From Tessaracoccus lacteus (GTDB lineage: Bacteria > Actinomycetota > Actinomycetes > Propionibacteriales > Propionibacteriaceae): a DNA stretch of 64,000 nucleotides. The position numbers and the translations under genes are program-made. The DNA lies in NCBI RefSeq assembly GCF_029917005.1, contig NZ_CP123967.1, positions 744,001 through 808,000 on the forward strand. Direction: 5' to 3'. The notes beneath the pieces were generated by a model, which did not search any database, had not been told where the DNA came from, and saw only the letters and a program-made list of their open reading frames with translations. Of this stretch, positions 57,111 through 64,000 are shown piece by piece (the stretch's first letter is position 1; each line of letters begins with the position of its first letter).

Positions 57111-57539
57111 ATGCCTCCCAAGAAGAAGGTCGCGGCTCTCGTCAAGGTCGCGCTCCAGGCTGGCGCAGCCACTCCTGCCCCGCCCGTCGGTACCGCCCTC
57201 GGCCCGCACGGCGTCAACATCATGGAGTTCGTCAAGGCGTACAACGCCCAGACCGAATCCCAGCGCGGCAACGTCATCCCCGTCGAGATCACCATCTACG
57301 AGGACCGCACGTTCACCTTCATCACGAAGACCCCGCCGGCGGCGGAGCTCATCAAGAAGGCCGCTGGCATCGCCTCCGGTGCGGCCAACCCGCTCACCAC
57401 CAAGGTCGGCAAGCTGACCAAGGACCAGGTGCGCGAGATCGCCACGACCAAGCTCCCCGACCTCAACGCCAATGACGTCGAGGCAGCCATGAAGATCATC
57501 GAGGGAACCGCCCGCTCCATGGGCGTCACCACCGACTGA
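57111..57539 (+). CDS. rplK: 50S ribosomal protein L11
   Basis: 142 residues, full length. [30 protein letters not shown] at the start is nearly invariant in the family; the C-terminal RNA-binding domain with [15 protein letters not shown] is present. Binds the GTPase centre of 23S rRNA. ATG 57111 follows AGGTAAAGGA. Confidence 0.98.
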   Translation: MPPKKKVAALVKVALQAGAATPAPPVGTALGPHGVNIMEFVKAYNAQTESQRGNVIPVEITIYEDRTFTFITKTPPAAELIKKAAGIASGAANPLTTKVGKLTKDQVREIATTKLPDLNANDVEAAMKIIEGTARSMGVTTD

Positions 57540-57627
57540 TCATCCCCCCAACATCCGTGGCAGGGGAGTGCTCCCCACACCACAACTGGTGCACCGGGCC
57601 CGTTCCCGGTCAGAGTTAGGAACCAGC
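57540..57627 (+). other. Structured rplK-rplA spacer
   Basis: Two small hairpins: GGGGAG/CTCCCC (57563-57568, 57571-57576) and ACCGGG/CCCGGT (57593-57598, 57605-57610). An 88-bp structured spacer in this operon could serve L1 feedback or processing. No coding sequence. Confidence 0.35.
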
Positions 57628-58326
57628 ATGAAGCACAGCAAGGCATACAACGCGGCCGCCGCTAAGCGTGACGCCGCCCAGTCCTACAGCCCCGAAGAGG
57701 CCATGAGCCTCATCAAGCAGATGGCGACCGCCAAGTTCGACGAGACCATCGATGTCGCCGTCCGACTGGGCGTCGACCCCCGTAAGGCCGACCAGATGGT
57801 CCGCGGCACGGTCAACCTCCCCCACGGCACTGGCAAGACGGCTCGGGTCCTCGTCTTCGCCGCCGGTGACAAGGCGGAGGCCGCCCGCGCCGCTGGCGCT
57901 GACGAGGTCGGCGCCGACGAGTTGATCGAGAAGGTGGCCGGCGGCTACCTCGACTTCGACGCCGTCGTCGCGACCCCCGACATGATGGGCAAGGTCGGTC
58001 GCCTCGGCCGCGTCCTCGGCCCCCGTGGCCTGATGCCGAACCCCAAGACCGGCACCGTGACCATGGACACCGCCAAGGCCGTCACCGACATCAAGGGCGG
58101 CAAGATCGAGTTCCGCATCGACCGCCACGCGAACCTCCAGTTCGTCATCGGCAAGGCTTCCTTCACGGCGGAGCAGCTGGCCGAGAACTACTACTCGGTC
58201 CTCGACGAGATCCTGCGTCTCAAGCCGACCGCGTCCAAGGGTCGCTACGTCCGCAAGATCGCCGTCTCCGGCACCATGAGCCCGAGCGTCCTCGTCGACG
58301 TGACGGTCACCAAGCCTGCCGAGTGA
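57628..58326 (+). CDS. rplA: 50S ribosomal protein L1
   Basis: 232 residues. [20 protein letters not shown] starts the protein, [22 protein letters not shown] and [15 protein letters not shown] are family hallmarks. Binds the L1 stalk and usually represses its own operon. ATG 57628 follows TTAGGAACC. rplJ and rplL, which often come next, are not in the following 5.6 kb. Confidence 0.98.
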   Translation: MKHSKAYNAAAAKRDAAQSYSPEEAMSLIKQMATAKFDETIDVAVRLGVDPRKADQMVRGTVNLPHGTGKTARVLVFAAGDKAEAARAAGADEVGADELIEKVAGGYLDFDAVVATPDMMGKVGRLGRVLGPRGLMPNPKTGTVTMDTAKAVTDIKGGKIEFRIDRHANLQFVIGKASFTAEQLAENYYSVLDEILRLKPTASKGRYVRKIAVSGTMSPSVLVDVTVTKPAE

Positions 58327-58332
58327 TCCCGC

Positions 58333-58388
58333 GCCGGTCTGACGACCGGCCGTGACGTCGGGGGAGCCTCGCGCAGTCGAGGAGCCCC
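58333..58388 (+). other. Two hairpins downstream of rplA
   Basis: GCCGGTC/GACCGGC (58333-58339, 58344-58350) is a perfect 7-bp stem with a 4-base loop. CCTCG/CGAGG with GGGG/CCCC outer pairing (58361-58371, 58378-58388) is a second. They might be remnants of a ribosomal-protein leader or processing signals. Confidence 0.4.
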
Positions 58389-58399
58389 GCCAGAGCTGC

Positions 58400-58434
58400 C
58401 AGTGGGCGGCCATCTGATCAAGGTGGCCGCCCAC
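58400..58434 (+). terminator. Strong hairpin after rplA
   Basis: AGTGGGCGGCCA (58400-58411) pairs perfectly with TGGCCGCCCACT (58423-58434) around an 11-base loop. No T tract follows, as is common for GC-rich actinobacterial stops. Its arms resemble the CAGTGGGCG end of family D elements that follow directly. Confidence 0.6.
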
Positions 58435-58449
58435 TGTCGCGTTCCTCCA

Positions 58450-58515
58450 CGAAAATCGGTCAGTGGTCGATTCTCCCCGGTCCGGCGACGAGTTTCGCCC
58501 ACTGCCCTGTCACCC
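58450..58515 (+). repeat. Family D element, copy 2
   Basis: Core TCAGTGGTCGATTCTCCCC, then GGTCCGGCGACGA and CGCCCACTGCCCTGTCACCC. The ends CAGTGGTCGA and TCGCCCACTG are near-perfect inverted arms (one mismatch). Copy 3 follows 85 bp downstream in the same orientation. Confidence 0.9.
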
Positions 58516-58533
58516 CAGCTGGTCGGGCGGCTC

Positions 58534-58600
58534 CGGAAAACCGGTCAGTGGTCGATTCTCCCCGGTCCGGCGACGACTATCGCCCACTGCCCTGTCACCC
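58534..58600 (+). repeat. Family D element, copy 3
   Basis: Nearly identical to copy 2 over about 60 bp, in the same orientation, 85 bp further on. It ends two bases before the stop codon of the DUF559 gene (58603-58605). Confidence 0.9.
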
Positions 58601-58602
58601 GG

Positions 58603-59538
58603 TCACGATGCGACGGTGCACCGCGGGCCGCAGCGACGGGGAAGCCCCGAACCCGCGACCCCCGGCCAGCCTCTGCCGGCCAGGACCTGCCCGATCATCC
58701 GGGCCACCTGGCACGGCCGCAGCACGACGTCGTGCCAGCCGAACCGTAGCGTCGTGAGCCCCAGCACCGCGTGCCGGTTGTCGCGCTCGGCATCGCGCCA
58801 CTTGGCATCGCCCTCGTGTCCGATCCGGCCGTCCAGCTCGTACAGCACGCGATGGACCTCGTCCAGGACGTCGCTGCGCGTCCCGGCGGAGACGCTGACC
58901 TGCCGCACGCCCTCCGGCAGCAGGTGCGCGCGCTGGACCCGGTGGAGGAAGTGGCTCTCCAGAGTGCTCTCGACGCCGGCCTCGAGCTCCGGCAGCAGCT
59001 GGAGAACCAGCGCCCTGTGACGGAGGTTGGCCATGGTGAGGGCGCACTCCCTCAGGCGCCACGGATGCGTGATGCGCCGACGCAGAGCTGTCGTCAGTAG
59101 TCCGAGGACCTCGCCGGCGGGTACCTCGGAGCAGGCGTCGAGGATGGCGTCGTCGGTCCGGAGGCGGGGCAGTTCGTCGACGCACGGACGTGGGCCTCGC
59201 CTGAAGTCCCACGGGCCTGAGGTGCGGTACCTGTCTCCCCAGATCGTGATGCGGACAGGGGCCTGGCAGATCCCGAGCAGGTGCCCGGCGGCCAACCCGC
59301 CCACCGCGGCACCGTCGCCGCCTCGCAGCACACCGGCCCAGCACAGCATTTCGAACGTGACCGGAGGGGAGTCTGTGTACACACCCTGGCCGAGCCGGAT
59401 CCAGTTGCCGCTCCGGAGCTGTCGGTCCAGCAGCGTCTGTGTGGCGCCGCTGGCGAGGACCTGCTGACGCGAGAAGGCGCCGGCCTGCGCGGCGGAGGCG
59501 GCGACGAGGGTTTCAGGGACAGGCGATGTGGGTTTCAT
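58603..59538 (-). CDS. AbiEi-type winged helix plus DUF559 (Vsr-like) nuclease-fold protein
   Basis: 311 residues. The N-terminus (AFSRQQVLASGATQTLLDRQLRSGNWIRLGQGVY) looks like an AbiEi-type DNA-binding winged helix. The C-terminal 110 residues resemble DUF559, a Vsr/PD-(D/E)XK endonuclease fold: ESTLESHFL, YELDGRIGHEG, then WRDAERDNRHAVLGLTTLRFGWHDV. Such genes are widespread in actinobacteria; function undetermined. Two family D repeats abut its 3' end and one lies 51 bp beyond its 5' end in reverse orientation. Confidence 0.75.
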   Translation of the reverse strand: MKPTSPVPETLVAASAAQAGAFSRQQVLASGATQTLLDRQLRSGNWIRLGQGVYTDSPPVTFEMLCWAGVLRGGDGAAVGGLAAGHLLGICQAPVRITIWGDRYRTSGPWDFRRGPRPCVDELPRLRTDDAILDACSEVPAGEVLGLLTTALRRRITHPWRLRECALTMANLRHRALVLQLLPELEAGVESTLESHFLHRVQRAHLLPEGVRQVSVSAGTRSDVLDEVHRVLYELDGRIGHEGDAKWRDAERDNRHAVLGLTTLRFGWHDVVLRPCQVARMIGQVLAGRGWPGVAGSGLPRRCGPRCTVAS

Positions 59539-59588
59539 GACTCCGTGATGGCCGATTTCAACCGAACTGCACCACGATCCTCGGCCCT

Positions 59589-59653
59589 GGGGACAGGCGG
59601 TGGGCGAAAGTCGTCGCCGGACCGGGGAGAATCGGGCACTGAACGGTTTTCGG
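59589..59653 (-). repeat. Family D element, copy 4 (inverted)
   Basis: Reverse complement of the family D consensus: GACAGGCGGTGGGCGAAAG, GCCGGACCGGGGAGAATCG, then CACTGAACGGTTTTCGGG. It lies between the divergent DUF559 and pcp genes. Orientation is opposite to copies 2 and 3 across the DUF559 gene. Confidence 0.88.
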
Positions 59654-59693
59654 GTCGGCGCCGGGCCGGGGGGGGCGCAAGGAAGGTGACGGC

Positions 59694-59699
59694 GATAAT
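59694..59699 (+). promoter_or_regulatory. Probable -10 box of pcp, leaderless start
   Basis: GATAAT ends 6 bp before ATG 59706; no ribosome site intervenes. The -10 lies 40 bp downstream of family D copy 4. Confidence 0.5.
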
Positions 59700-59705
59700 G
59701 GACGC

Positions 59706-60326
59706 ATGACGCGCGTGCTGGTGACCGGATTCGAGCCCTTCGGCGGGGACCGCGTCAACGCCAGCCAGGAGGCCGTCGCCCGCATCGATGTCGAGGACCT
59801 GCGAGCCAGGGGCGTCGAGGTGATCCGCGAGACCCTCCCCGTAACCTTCGTCGGTGGCCCGGACGCCCTCGAGGCAGCCATCGGTCAGCATCTGCCCGAT
59901 GTCGTCGTCTGCGTCGGTGAGGCCGGCGGCCGGGGCGAGGTGACGCCGGAGCTCAGCGCCGTCAACGACCAGGTCGCGCGCATCGCCGACAACGACGGCC
60001 GTCAGCCCGCGGGCGCGCTCGACGACGGCCCCGCGGTGCTCACAGCCACGCTCGACCCTGCCCAGTTGGTCACGGCCATCCGGGACGCCGGGATCCCGGC
60101 GCGCGTGTCGGAGGACGCCGGGCGGTTCGTCTGCAACGCCGTGTTCCGCGCGTCGCTCACCCGCTTCAACGGGCCCGCCGACTTCATCCATGTGCCGGCG
60201 CACCGGGAGGTCGGGATCGCCGTCACGGGGGCCGAGACCGACGACGCCGCCCCCGTCGTGGCTGAGCTCACTTTCGACGACCTGGGGCGTGCGTTGACCG
60301 CCGCGCTGGGCTCGCTGGCCGGGTAG
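59706..60326 (+). CDS. pcp: Pyroglutamyl-peptidase I
   Basis: Cysteine peptidase (family C15) that removes N-terminal pyroglutamate; 206 residues, normal length. GFEPFGGDRVNASQEAV is the N-terminal signature, GEAGGRGEVTPE holds the catalytic glutamate region, AGRFVCNAVF the catalytic cysteine, and FIHVPAHRE the histidine. Cytosolic. Family D copy 5 starts at the base after its stop. Confidence 0.94.
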   Translation: MTRVLVTGFEPFGGDRVNASQEAVARIDVEDLRARGVEVIRETLPVTFVGGPDALEAAIGQHLPDVVVCVGEAGGRGEVTPELSAVNDQVARIADNDGRQPAGALDDGPAVLTATLDPAQLVTAIRDAGIPARVSEDAGRFVCNAVFRASLTRFNGPADFIHVPAHREVGIAVTGAETDDAAPVVAELTFDDLGRALTAALGSLAG

Positions 60327-60384
60327 GCAGTGGGCGGAATTCGTCGGCGGACCGGGGAGAATCGACCACTGCACGATTTTCGGG
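60327..60384 (-). repeat. Family D element, copy 5 (inverted)
   Basis: GCAGTGGGCGGAATTCGTCG, then GCGGACCGGGGAGAATCG and ACCACTGCACGATTTTCGGG, the reverse complement of the consensus. It begins immediately after the pcp stop codon. After it, 60385-60480 is G-rich simple sequence (GAGGGG and CTGAGG runs) with nothing recognisable. Confidence 0.88.
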
Positions 60385-60506
60385 GGTGGCTCTGGGGAAC
60401 TGGGCGAGGGGGGATGAGGGGGCTGAGGGGCTGAGGCGTTGAGGGTTTGAGGGGCAACCAGCCGGTTTCCGCACGCGGGGCGACGGGGAGGGGGAGGATG
60501 TTCGGC

Positions 60507-61259
60507 ATGGGCGAGGTGACACTGGGGCGCGACGGTTCGACGGCCGTCGTCACGCTGGCGCGGCCGAACAAACACAACTCGATGACGGAGGCCATGTGGG
60601 ACGCGGTCCCTGAGGTGTTCGCGGCGATCGCCGCCGACCCGACACTGCTGGCCGTGGTCATCCACGGGGCAGGGGACTCCTTCTGTGCGGGCTCCGACAT
60701 CACCGATCTCGAGGGGCAGGCCCACGCCGAGCGGCCCATCCGTGCCGAGGAGGCCATCGCCGCCTGTCCGCTGCCCGTCATCGCCGCGATCGAGGGACAC
60801 TGCCACGGCGGCGGCTGCGAGCTGGCCCTGGCCGCCGACATCCGCGTCGCGGGCGACCAATCGACGTTCTCCGTCCCGCCGGCCAGGCTGGGCATCGTCT
60901 ACCCGGTCAGCGCGACGCAGCGCATGGTCGACCTGATGGGGCCGGCCGTCACGAAGGAGCTGTTGTTCACGGCCCGGAGGATCGACGCGGAGCGCGCGCT
61001 GGCCGTCGGGATGGTCAACGAGCTGACGCCGACGGGGGAGGCGCTGGAGCACGCGCTCGCGATGGCGGAGGCCATGTCACGGGTGAGCCAGCTCACGGTG
61101 CGCGCGTCGAAGGAGATCGTGACCGGGCTGGTCCGGCGCGACCTGCAGGCCGAGAGGGCAATCTCCTGGGTGCGCCGGGCGGCAGAAGGCCCCGACCTCC
61201 AGGAGGGGATCAGGGCCTTTGCGGAGCGTCGGCCGCCGGAGTTCACCTGGCGGGCCTGA
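60507..61259 (+). CDS. Enoyl-CoA hydratase/isomerase family protein
   Basis: Crotonase-fold protein of about 250 residues. DSFCAGSDITDLEG forms the oxyanion region and HGGGCELALAADIRVA keeps the first catalytic glutamate. The position of the second hydratase glutamate is not conserved: FSVPPARLGIVYP replaces the usual FGxPEixLG. It is therefore probably an isomerase, decarboxylase or other crotonase reaction rather than a classical hydratase. ATG 60507 follows GGAGG; ATG 60498 is an alternative. Confidence 0.82.
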   Translation: MGEVTLGRDGSTAVVTLARPNKHNSMTEAMWDAVPEVFAAIAADPTLLAVVIHGAGDSFCAGSDITDLEGQAHAERPIRAEEAIAACPLPVIAAIEGHCHGGGCELALAADIRVAGDQSTFSVPPARLGIVYPVSATQRMVDLMGPAVTKELLFTARRIDAERALAVGMVNELTPTGEALEHALAMAEAMSRVSQLTVRASKEIVTGLVRRDLQAERAISWVRRAAEGPDLQEGIRAFAERRPPEFTWRA

Positions 61260-61266
61260 GGCGGGG

Positions 61267-62028
61267 TCAGAGCACCTTGGCGAAGAAGTCCTTCGTGCGG
61301 TCCTGCTGCGGGTTGTCGATGACCTCGGCGGCGGTGCCACGCTCGACGATCACGCCGTCATCCATGAACACCACCTGGTCGGCGACCTCGCGCGCGAAGC
61401 CGACCTCGTGCGTCACGACGATCATGGTCATGCCCGAGTCCGCGAGGTCCTTCATGACGTTCAGCACCTCGCCGACCAGCTCGGGGTCGAGGGCGGAGGT
61501 CGGCTCGTCGAACAGCATCAGCTGCGGGTCCATCGCCAGCGCGCGGGCCATGGCGACGCGCTGCTGCTGACCGCCGGACAGCTGGGCGGGGTAGTGGTCC
61601 ATGCGGTCGGCCAGGCCGACCTTCACGAGTTCCTCCCGCGCGCGGGCCTCGGCGGCGCCCTTCGACCGCTTCAGGACCTGGCGCTGCGCCTCGATGACGT
61701 TCTCCAGCGCCGTCATGTGCGGGAACAGGTTGAACCGCTGGAACACCATGCCGATCTTGGAGCGCTGATGCGCGATCTCCTTGTCGGAGAGGCGGTGCAG
61801 CACGCCGTTCTTCTCGCGCAGACCCATCAGCTCGCCGTCGACGAAGAGCCGGCCGGAGCTGATCTGCTCGAGCTCGTTGATGCAGCGGATCAGCGTCGAC
61901 TTGCCGGACCCCGACGGGCCGAGCAGCACGGTCACCTCGCCGCGCTGGACGGTCAGATCGATGCCCTTGAGGACGTGCAGGTCGCCGAACAGCTTGTGGA
62001 CGCCTTGTACCTCCACCATCGCGGTCAC
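61267..62028 (-). CDS. Polar amino-acid ABC transporter ATP-binding protein
   Basis: 253 residues, GlnQ-type. Walker [10 protein letters not shown], signature [15 protein letters not shown], Walker [16 protein letters not shown] and the [22 protein letters not shown] tail are typical. GTG 62028 overlaps the permease stop (GTGA); ATG 62019 is a less likely start. Third gene of an importer operon on the minus strand. Confidence 0.95.
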   Translation of the reverse strand: MTAMVEVQGVHKLFGDLHVLKGIDLTVQRGEVTVLLGPSGSGKSTLIRCINELEQISSGRLFVDGELMGLREKNGVLHRLSDKEIAHQRSKIGMVFQRFNLFPHMTALENVIEAQRQVLKRSKGAAEARAREELVKVGLADRMDHYPAQLSGGQQQRVAMARALAMDPQLMLFDEPTSALDPELVGEVLNVMKDLADSGMTMIVVTHEVGFAREVADQVVFMDDGVIVERGTAAEVIDNPQQDRTKDFFAKVL

Positions 62029-62969
62029 GGGGTCACCTCCAGGTTGGGGTCGGCCTTGACGGTGCCCGCGGCGAGGATCGCCTGCTGACGCTTCGACATG
62101 CCCTTGGCGGGCTTCGACGGCGACTCGTCGTCGAAGCCCTTGCCGTAGTAGGCCTCGAGACGCGCCTGGCCGACCATCAGGATCGACGTGATGAACAGGT
62201 ACCAGATGCCGGCGACGATGAGCAGCGGCAGCGGCAGGAACTCCTTGTTGCCGATGGCGTTCGTGACGAACTGCAGCTCGAGCGAGAACGGCACGGCCAG
62301 CACCAGGGAGGTGGTCTTGAGCATCGAGATGGTCTCGTTGCCCGTCGGCGGCACGATCACCCGCATCGCCTGCGGGATGATGATGCGCCGCAGCGTCGTC
62401 GAGCGCTTCATGCCGAGCGCCGTGGATGCCTCCCACTGGCCCTTGTCGACCGAGTTGAGGCCGGAGCGGACGATCTCGGAGAGGTACGCGCCCTCGTTCA
62501 GTCCGAGGCCGAGGATCGCGGCGACGGTCGCGTTGATCACGTCGTAGGTGTTGAAGACGAAGAACTCGGGCCCGAAGGGGATCCCGAGGCTGAGCCGCGG
62601 GTAGAGCACACCGATCAGGCCCCAGAACACGAGCTGGGTGTAGACGGGAGTGCCGCGGAAGAACCAGATGTAGACCCAGGCCACCCCGCGCAGGACGGGG
62701 TTCGTCCCCATCCGCATGACGGCGGTCAGCACGGCCATGATGATGCCGAGCAGCATCGCGGCCACGGTGAGGATCAGCGTCCAACCGACCCCGCTGATGA
62801 CGCGCGGGTCGAACAGGTACTGCCCGACGACGTCCCAGCGGTAGTTCTCGTTGGTCAGCAGACCATGCACCAGCATGGCCACCAGGACCAGCACGATGGC
62901 CGCGGCGACCCACAGGCTCGGCCGGGGGACCGGCCGTGCGCGGATGAGTTCGGGGGGCCGGGTCGACAT
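62025..62969 (-). CDS. Polar amino-acid ABC transporter permease
   Basis: 314 residues with about six helices. [20 protein letters not shown] starts the core and the cytoplasmic EAA loop [32 protein letters not shown] contacts the ATPase. A hydrophilic C-terminal tail of about 45 residues follows. A single permease probably forms a homodimer. Starts 5 bp after the binding-protein stop. Confidence 0.94.
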   Translation of the reverse strand: MSTRPPELIRARPVPRPSLWVAAAIVLVLVAMLVHGLLTNENYRWDVVGQYLFDPRVISGVGWTLILTVAAMLLGIIMAVLTAVMRMGTNPVLRGVAWVYIWFFRGTPVYTQLVFWGLIGVLYPRLSLGIPFGPEFFVFNTYDVINATVAAILGLGLNEGAYLSEIVRSGLNSVDKGQWEASTALGMKRSTTLRRIIIPQAMRVIVPPTGNETISMLKTTSLVLAVPFSLELQFVTNAIGNKEFLPLPLLIVAGIWYLFITSILMVGQARLEAYYGKGFDDESPSKPAKGMSKRQQAILAAGTVKADPNLEVTP

Positions 62970-62974
62970 CTCGG

Positions 62975-63895
62975 TCAGGCCTTCGGGTTCAGCTCAGCGG
63001 TGGTGAGAGCCGCGTCCTCGACGCCCCAGGCATCCAGGATCCTGCCCCAGGTGCCGTCGTCCATCAGCGACTGCGTGGCGGCCTGCACGGCCTTCGCGAG
63101 CTCCATATCGTCCTTGTTCACGACGATGCCCTGCTCGGCCGCGTCGCGGATGCCGCCGGTGATCTCCAGCTGGCCGTTGGTCAGCGAGGCGGCGTAGCCG
63201 GCGACGGTGGAGTCGGCGTAGAACGCGACGGCCTTGCCGCCGACGACGTTCGTGGTCGCGTCGGACTGCCGGGCGTAGGAGAGGACCTCGATTGCCTCGT
63301 CGCCCGCCGCGGTGCAGTCATCGGAGAATGTGGCCAGCTCCTCCTCCTGGTAGGTGCCGGTCTGGACGGCGATGGTCTGACCGCACACGTTCTCTGGGTC
63401 GAAGGACTGCGGGTTGCCCGCCTTGACCGCGTAGCTGGAGCCCACGTTGATGTAGGAGATCATGTTCGCGTTCTCGAGGCGCTCCGGCGTGATCGTGAAC
63501 GACGAGATGCCGACGTCGTACTTCGAGCCGATCGCCGGGATCAGGGAGGCGAACTCGCCGTCCTGCACCTCCGCCTCGAGGCCCAGCACGTTGCCGATGG
63601 CCTTGGCCAGGTCGACGTCGTAGCCGATCGCGGTGTTGAGGTCGTCCGCGCGGAACTCGGCGGGGGCGTAGTCGGTGGAGGCGCCGACGACGAGGGTGCC
63701 CTTCTCAGCGACCGCGTCCGGCAGCATCGCGGCGATGTCGTCGACCTTGGCCACGCCCGAGACGTCGTAGCTCAGATCGGTGGAATCGCTCGCGGACGCG
63801 GTGTCGGAGGCGGTGCTGGCGGAGTCGGAGGTCTGGCCGCTGCACGCGGTGAGCGCGAGGGTGGCGAGTAGACCGACGGCGAGAATGGGACGCAT
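62975..63895 (-). CDS. Amino-acid ABC transporter substrate-binding lipoprotein
   Basis: 306 residues. [18 protein letters not shown] is a lipoprotein signal with the lipobox LTAC, then a Ser/Thr-rich linker and a type II periplasmic-binding fold ([58 protein letters not shown]). The longer open frame to 63955 is rejected because GGAGGA lies just before ATG 63895 and the signal peptide starts there. The ligand is likely a polar amino acid; which one is unknown. Confidence 0.93.
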   Translation of the reverse strand: MRPILAVGLLATLALTACSGQTSDSASTASDTASASDSTDLSYDVSGVAKVDDIAAMLPDAVAEKGTLVVGASTDYAPAEFRADDLNTAIGYDVDLAKAIGNVLGLEAEVQDGEFASLIPAIGSKYDVGISSFTITPERLENANMISYINVGSSYAVKAGNPQSFDPENVCGQTIAVQTGTYQEEELATFSDDCTAAGDEAIEVLSYARQSDATTNVVGGKAVAFYADSTVAGYAASLTNGQLEITGGIRDAAEQGIVVNKDDMELAKAVQAATQSLMDDGTWGRILDAWGVEDAALTTAELNPKA

Positions 63896-63929
63896 GGGGG
63901 TCCTCCCAGAAGACAGTGATGACGCCGAA

Positions 63930-63935
63930 AGCCTA
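63930..63935 (-). promoter_or_regulatory. Probable -10 box of the amino-acid importer operon
   Basis: TAGGCT on the minus strand lies 34 bp before ATG 63895, leaving room for a short leader with the ribosome site. A -35 is not clear. 63936-64000 holds nothing else recognised. Confidence 0.4.
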
Positions 63936-64000
63936 ATGCACCGGCCCTGCTCCACCCCGTGGCGGGCCGAAGGGCCGATTTGGCGCGGCGCGGGGTCGCG

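Noticed and set aside
58400-58434. A sixth family D element
   Set aside because: The arms share GTGGGCGG/CCGCCCAC with family D ends but the conserved CGATTCTCCCCGGTCCG core is absent.
58603-59538. Type IV toxin-antitoxin system (AbiEi antitoxin with AbiEii toxin)
   Set aside because: Only the AbiEi-like DNA-binding domain is present, fused to a DUF559 domain. No AbiEii nucleotidyltransferase gene is adjacent.
61267-62913. 548-codon frame that would fuse a permease-frame segment to the ATP-binding protein
   Set aside because: The upstream part is the permease gene read in the wrong frame. GTG 62028 with a GTGA overlap is the true start.

Overview
The window is high-GC chromosomal DNA of a menaquinone-respiring actinobacterium, most likely of the Propionibacteriaceae (Tessaracoccus-like; this is an inference). 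Support: pervasive GTG/TTG starts and ATGA/GTGA overlaps, several probable leaderless promoters, a MenJ-type menaquinone reductase, an MptB-type mannosyltransferase, and the actinobacterial order tRNA-Thr, tRNA-Met, rpmG, HadA-like, HadB-like, murB, (insert), tRNA-Trp, secE, nusG, rplK, rplA. Nothing looks like a prophage, plasmid, integron, CRISPR array or transposase-bearing insertion sequence.

Layout. 1-8 kb: menaquinone genes menD, menG and menF, interleaved with a Cas4/RNase H-like nuclease and an ABC transporter of unknown substrate. 8.1-25.9 kb: one long operon, menJ, nuoA-N (14 subunits) and a trans-polyprenyl diphosphate synthase, so the quinone tail enzymes travel with respiratory complex I. 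26-36 kb: a duplicated YcxB-like membrane protein, a lipoprotein remnant, then a minus-strand operon korA-korB-(membrane protein)-M13 peptidase, and a SWIM/SNF2 helicase. 37-41 kb: a three-gene NuoB/NuoC/NuoI-like iron-sulfur cluster with no NuoD partner, followed by MptB, exonuclease III and a GNAT acetyltransferase. 41-46 kb: type II P-type ATPase, an intergenic repeat zone, YajQ, tRNA-Tyr, purine nucleoside phosphorylase. 46-58 kb: translation, cell wall and secretion genes, a six-module cell-wall glucosaminidase, an M20 amidohydrolase and a heterodimeric ABC exporter. 58-64 kb: a DUF559 nuclease-like gene between inverted copies of a short repeat, pcp, an ECH-fold protein and an amino-acid ABC importer.

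The least explained part is not a protein. Four families of structured intergenic elements occur. Families A and C (1541-1655, 6498-6600, 27145-27243, 44551-44630) are built from a roughly 10-bp word repeated at 19-bp steps (occasionally 20) on one side of a central palindrome, then inverted and repeated with the same step on the other side. Family B is a pair of 69-bp hairpins (44072-44140, 44216-44284). Family D is an approximately 55-65-bp element in five copies, two on each side of the DUF559 locus in opposite orientation. Every convergent (tail-to-tail) gap in the window longer than about 100 bp holds at least one such element; convergent pairs without one overlap or are at most 12 bp apart. 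Functions for these elements are unproven: candidates are bidirectional transcription stops, protein-binding sites, or non-autonomous mobile palindromes.
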